Translations under genes and position numbers: made by a program
Part shown: in pieces, positions 61,612 through 64,000 of the stretch
Numbering within the stretch: the stretch's first letter is position 1
Layout: each line of letters opens with the position of its first letter
Origin: Chitinivibrionales bacterium
Lineage (GTDB): Bacteria; Fibrobacterota; Chitinivibrionia; Chitinivibrionales; FEN-1185
Direction: 5' to 3'
Assembly (NCBI GenBank): GCA_035516255.1
Contig: DATJAL010000001.1
Span: 62,001 to 126,000, forward strand
DNA length: 64,000 nt
The notes under the pieces: generated by a model
Told to the model about the DNA's origin: nothing
Database searches by the model: none
Seen by the model: only the letters and a program-made list of their open reading frames with translations

Positions 61612-63825
61612 ATGGACATGATGCACAAAAAAATTTTTGCATGGTTTCCCCTGCTTGATGAATGGGCCCGGTTTCCCGGTTTTACCGGCTGGATCGGGCT
61701 TTCAGCCGGAATCGCGTGCGGAGCGCTGTTGCAGCCTTTCCTGAGTTTTTCCTCGATATTTTATAATGAAGTTCTTATCGTTGCAATCATTTTGTCGCTG
61801 GTGCCGGCCATTATCTGCGCGTCGGCCCGTTTCCGCATGCTGTGGTTTTTCGCTGCAGGCGCCGCCCTTGTTTGCCAGTGTTATTGTCAACAGCGAATCG
61901 AATATTCCGGATTGGGCTCCCGTATTTGCGCGGACAGGCACGCCCGCCTCAGCGGTGTCATCATCTCAGCACCGGAGCAATCGTCCGGCAGGTTCATGTT
62001 CCTGGTCAAATGCGATTCGGTTTTCTCCCTTGGAAAGCCCGGCGCTCTCAAAGGCAGGCACGTCACCTGTTATTGCAACCAAAAGCCGCCGTTTTCCGGG
62101 GGATTTTCGGGAATAGGGCGGTTCACGCCGCCGCGTCCTGCGGCAAATCCCGGCGGATTTGATGAATACCTGTTTTCCCTGTCAAACAACATTTGGGGAA
62201 AGTTTTACTGTGATTCCATCATCCTGACCACTGAAAGCCGATCCCCCTGGCACGATATCGCCGCTTTTGCCCGCACTACCGTTTTCAAGGCGGCGTCGGC
62301 CATGAAAAACAGCGATGCGCGCGCCGTTCTCGTCGCGTCGTTCATAAACGACCGGAGCGACCTTACCGACAGCGTCAAGGGCCTCTTTTTCAGGGCTGGC
62401 ATTTTCCATCTTCTGGCACTTTCCGGATTCAACCTCACGATACTGGCAGGCGCTATTTACGCTTTGCTGCTGTTTTTTCCTCTTGGCCGCGAAGTGAAAT
62501 GCGCCATAGTGCTCGTCTGTATCTGGGCATACCTTTTCTTTATCGGTCCTATTCCATCGCTGGCGCGCGCCGTGATCATGACCAGCGTGGTTTTAATTTC
62601 GTTTTTTTTCCAGCGCAAACCATACCTTCTCAACTCGCTCGGGATAGCCGGCACTGTCTGGCTGATATTCTCCCCCTTGTCACTTTTTACGCCGGGATAC
62701 CAATTGTCATTTGGCGCAACGTTCGGCCTGGCCGCCTTGTACCCGGCCTTGTCCGGCGCTTTTACCTTTCACGGGCAGCGGGTGTCACTCATTAAAAAGG
62801 CCTCAGCGCCGCTTATGACCGCGCTGCTCGTCTCCTTTTCCGCGTTTTTGACCACTGCGCCAATCCTCGCCTACCATTTCGGAACCTTGTCTCTTTCAGG
62901 AATCATCGTGAATCTGTTTGCAATTTTCCTCATGTCGCTGTCCATGTGGATAGCGCTTGCCGGTTTTTTTCTTCAGGTTGTCTTCCCGCCTTTTGTCCCG
63001 TTCTGCATGCGCGCCGCCGAATCCAGTATACTCCTCATGCTCAAATGCGCCGGAGTTGTTTCAATGATGCCGATGTCAATGTTTCAGCTTCCCCGTTTTT
63101 TTCCTGCCGTCTATGGCTTCTCTGCGCTTTTCATTGTCGGACTCTGCACGGCAAAACGCGGCCTTGTCAAGCGGTATCTGCTGTTTGCGGGAACCGGGTT
63201 TGTACTGGCGATTGCCGTTTTACTGGTGATCCAGCGTAATGCCGCCGCATCGCAGGCAGTTTCATTTTTAATAAAAAAATCAAACATTACCGGCATCCGC
63301 TGGCCAAACGGCAAAGTCTGGCTTGCCGGTCTGGGGGAAAAGGCTCCCCAATCCGTTTTTTCGCAGGTTATCGCCCCATGGATGCGCTTGTCGCCCGGGG
63401 CTTCGGTTCAAACAGTGATCCTGGCCGGCGATCCGTGCAACGCCGTCCAATCCCTGGAGCCGGTATTAACAAGCGGGAACGGCATACAGGTTTTATCATG
63501 CGACAGCGTGGCCGGCCCGTGCCCTGACTTTATTGCGTTCCTCAATGAATATCACGCGAATTTCGCCGTGATTAAATCAAAACGGTATTTTTTTCCTTCG
63601 CCCCGATGCACGCTTGAGGTGAGCCCATCCGTCGGCATCCAGGGAGAAAACGAATGCCGATGTACCGTTTCCCTCTTCGGTTCACGGTATGAATTTCCCG
63701 ACACGCTCCCTATGCCGACCGATGACAAAGGCGCAATGATCTTTACTTTCAGGAACGGTAGGCCCCCCGCCATCATCTCGGCAATTCCCGCGTGGCATCC
63801 GCTGAATGCCTTAAAGCGGCCATAG
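61612..63825 (+). CDS. comEC: ComEC/Rec2 competence-type membrane channel, C-terminal nuclease-like domain decayed
   Basis: 737 residues with an N-terminal OB-like domain, a competence domain (about 230-520) with FHLLALSGFNLTILAGAIYALLLFFP, GPIPSLARAVIMTSVVL and SPLSLFTPGYQLSFGATFGLA, and about ten transmembrane helices. ComEC takes up single-stranded DNA. The C-terminal part lines up with the usual metallo-beta-lactamase domain (WLAGLGEKAPQSVFSQVIAPWMR) but the H-x-D-x-D-H metal motif reads AGDPCNAVQSL, so the domain is probably structural only. Starts 66 bp after the divergent regulator. Confidence 0.88.
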   Translation: MDMMHKKIFAWFPLLDEWARFPGFTGWIGLSAGIACGALLQPFLSFSSIFYNEVLIVAIILSLVPAIICASARFRMLWFFAAGAALVCQCYCQQRIEYSGLGSRICADRHARLSGVIISAPEQSSGRFMFLVKCDSVFSLGKPGALKGRHVTCYCNQKPPFSGGFSGIGRFTPPRPAANPGGFDEYLFSLSNNIWGKFYCDSIILTTESRSPWHDIAAFARTTVFKAASAMKNSDARAVLVASFINDRSDLTDSVKGLFFRAGIFHLLALSGFNLTILAGAIYALLLFFPLGREVKCAIVLVCIWAYLFFIGPIPSLARAVIMTSVVLISFFFQRKPYLLNSLGIAGTVWLIFSPLSLFTPGYQLSFGATFGLAALYPALSGAFTFHGQRVSLIKKASAPLMTALLVSFSAFLTTAPILAYHFGTLSLSGIIVNLFAIFLMSLSMWIALAGFFLQVVFPPFVPFCMRAAESSILLMLKCAGVVSMMPMSMFQLPRFFPAVYGFSALFIVGLCTAKRGLVKRYLLFAGTGFVLAIAVLLVIQRNAAASQAVSFLIKKSNITGIRWPNGKVWLAGLGEKAPQSVFSQVIAPWMRLSPGASVQTVILAGDPCNAVQSLEPVLTSGNGIQVLSCDSVAGPCPDFIAFLNEYHANFAVIKSKRYFFPSPRCTLEVSPSVGIQGENECRCTVSLFGSRYEFPDTLPMPTDDKGAMIFTFRNGRPPAIISAIPAWHPLNALKRP

Positions 63826-63925
63826 ATTCGCACGGTGGTCCAGTGTTGCCTTGTCGCATGTTTAAAGCTTCGAGAATGTATTTTTACGTTTGGCTTCATC
63901 ACGCGTAATCAGGACATCTTCTCAC

Positions 63926-64000
63926 ATGCTTCCTTACGATTTTCAGCGCGACAAATCCAATATCCTTATTACCTGTCCAAAGGGCCTCGCTCCTTATTTA
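63926..64000 (+). CDS. RNA methyltransferase, THUMP-type N-terminus (partial)
   Basis: Only the first 25 codons are in the window. They read NILITCPKGLAPYL near the start, the THUMP-domain entry of RlmL/Trm14-like 'putative RNA methyltransferase' proteins. Start and family are tentative until the rest is seen. Confidence 0.6.
   Translation, partial: MLPYDFQRDKSNILITCPKGLAPYL

Overview
The window is a chromosomal segment of a Gram-negative bacterium. It carries a Tol cell-envelope cluster, many lipoproteins and outer-membrane beta-barrels, two proteins with C-terminal sorting-type domains like those of type IX secretion, a PorV/FadL-like barrel fused to TPRs, and mostly housekeeping genes in short operons. 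GC content is moderate to high in most of the window, and roughly 40.0-43.5 kb and 48.7-49.35 kb are visibly AT-rich. The gene set fits the FCB superphylum, with Fibrobacterota (Chitinispirillum/Chitinivibrio-like) as my best guess. This is inference: no rRNA or tRNA gene is visible to anchor it.

Layout. 0-5.8 kb: the edge of an acyl-CoA dehydratase activase, then purC and a tight operon glyS-ddl-tsaB-outer-membrane protein. 5.8-11.3 kb: a membrane acyltransferase, a WbqC-like protein, a MinD-like ATPase, nth, a one-TM protein and an amrS radical-SAM gene. 11.3-18.5 kb (mostly minus strand): rsmA followed by an outer-membrane protein and two related lipoproteins, then a Wzi-like barrel and a TPR lipoprotein. 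18.9-21.3 kb: PorV-like barrel/TPR protein ending in a terminator. 21.3-25.3 kb (minus): tolQ-tolR-tolA/tonB-tolB-cpoB, with no pal. 25.3-30.8 kb (minus): purH-topA-trmFO with a nested palindromic repeat between topA and trmFO. 31.0-32.6 kb (minus): ECF sigma factor, a 71-residue membrane protein and a signal peptidase with an extra membrane module. 32.8-37.7 kb: a chorismate-synthase homologue missing a catalytic histidine motif, an M16 protease pair (one active, one not) and a flavodoxin. 37.8-43.2 kb: PhoH/PIN ATPase, a small internally duplicated protein, and two surface proteins with sorting domains in AT-rich DNA. 43.5-48.7 kb: two overlapping genes for large membrane/TPR proteins, one with an intact C39-peptidase domain and one with a degenerate copy. 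48.8-52.7 kb: a lipoprotein, a GC-rich multi-hairpin block, a beta-lactamase-fold serine hydrolase and a TraB/GumN protein. 52.8-58.0 kb (minus): a barrel, a Ser/Thr kinase with a PEGA domain, and a coiled-coil protein with 13 repeats. 58.2-64.0 kb: DUF4403-like lipoprotein, RluA-type pseudouridine synthase, response regulator fused to a histidine-kinase-type ATPase, ComEC with a decayed C-terminal domain, and the start of an RNA methyltransferase gene.

The best candidates for undescribed biology are the divergent chorismate-synthase-like enzyme (32806-34140), the paired C39/pseudo-C39 membrane proteins (43540-48706), the sigma factor/mini-membrane-protein/signal-peptidase operon (31037-32605) and the kinase/repeat-coiled-coil operon (52809-58025). 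All functional statements come from motif recognition by eye; no database search was run.
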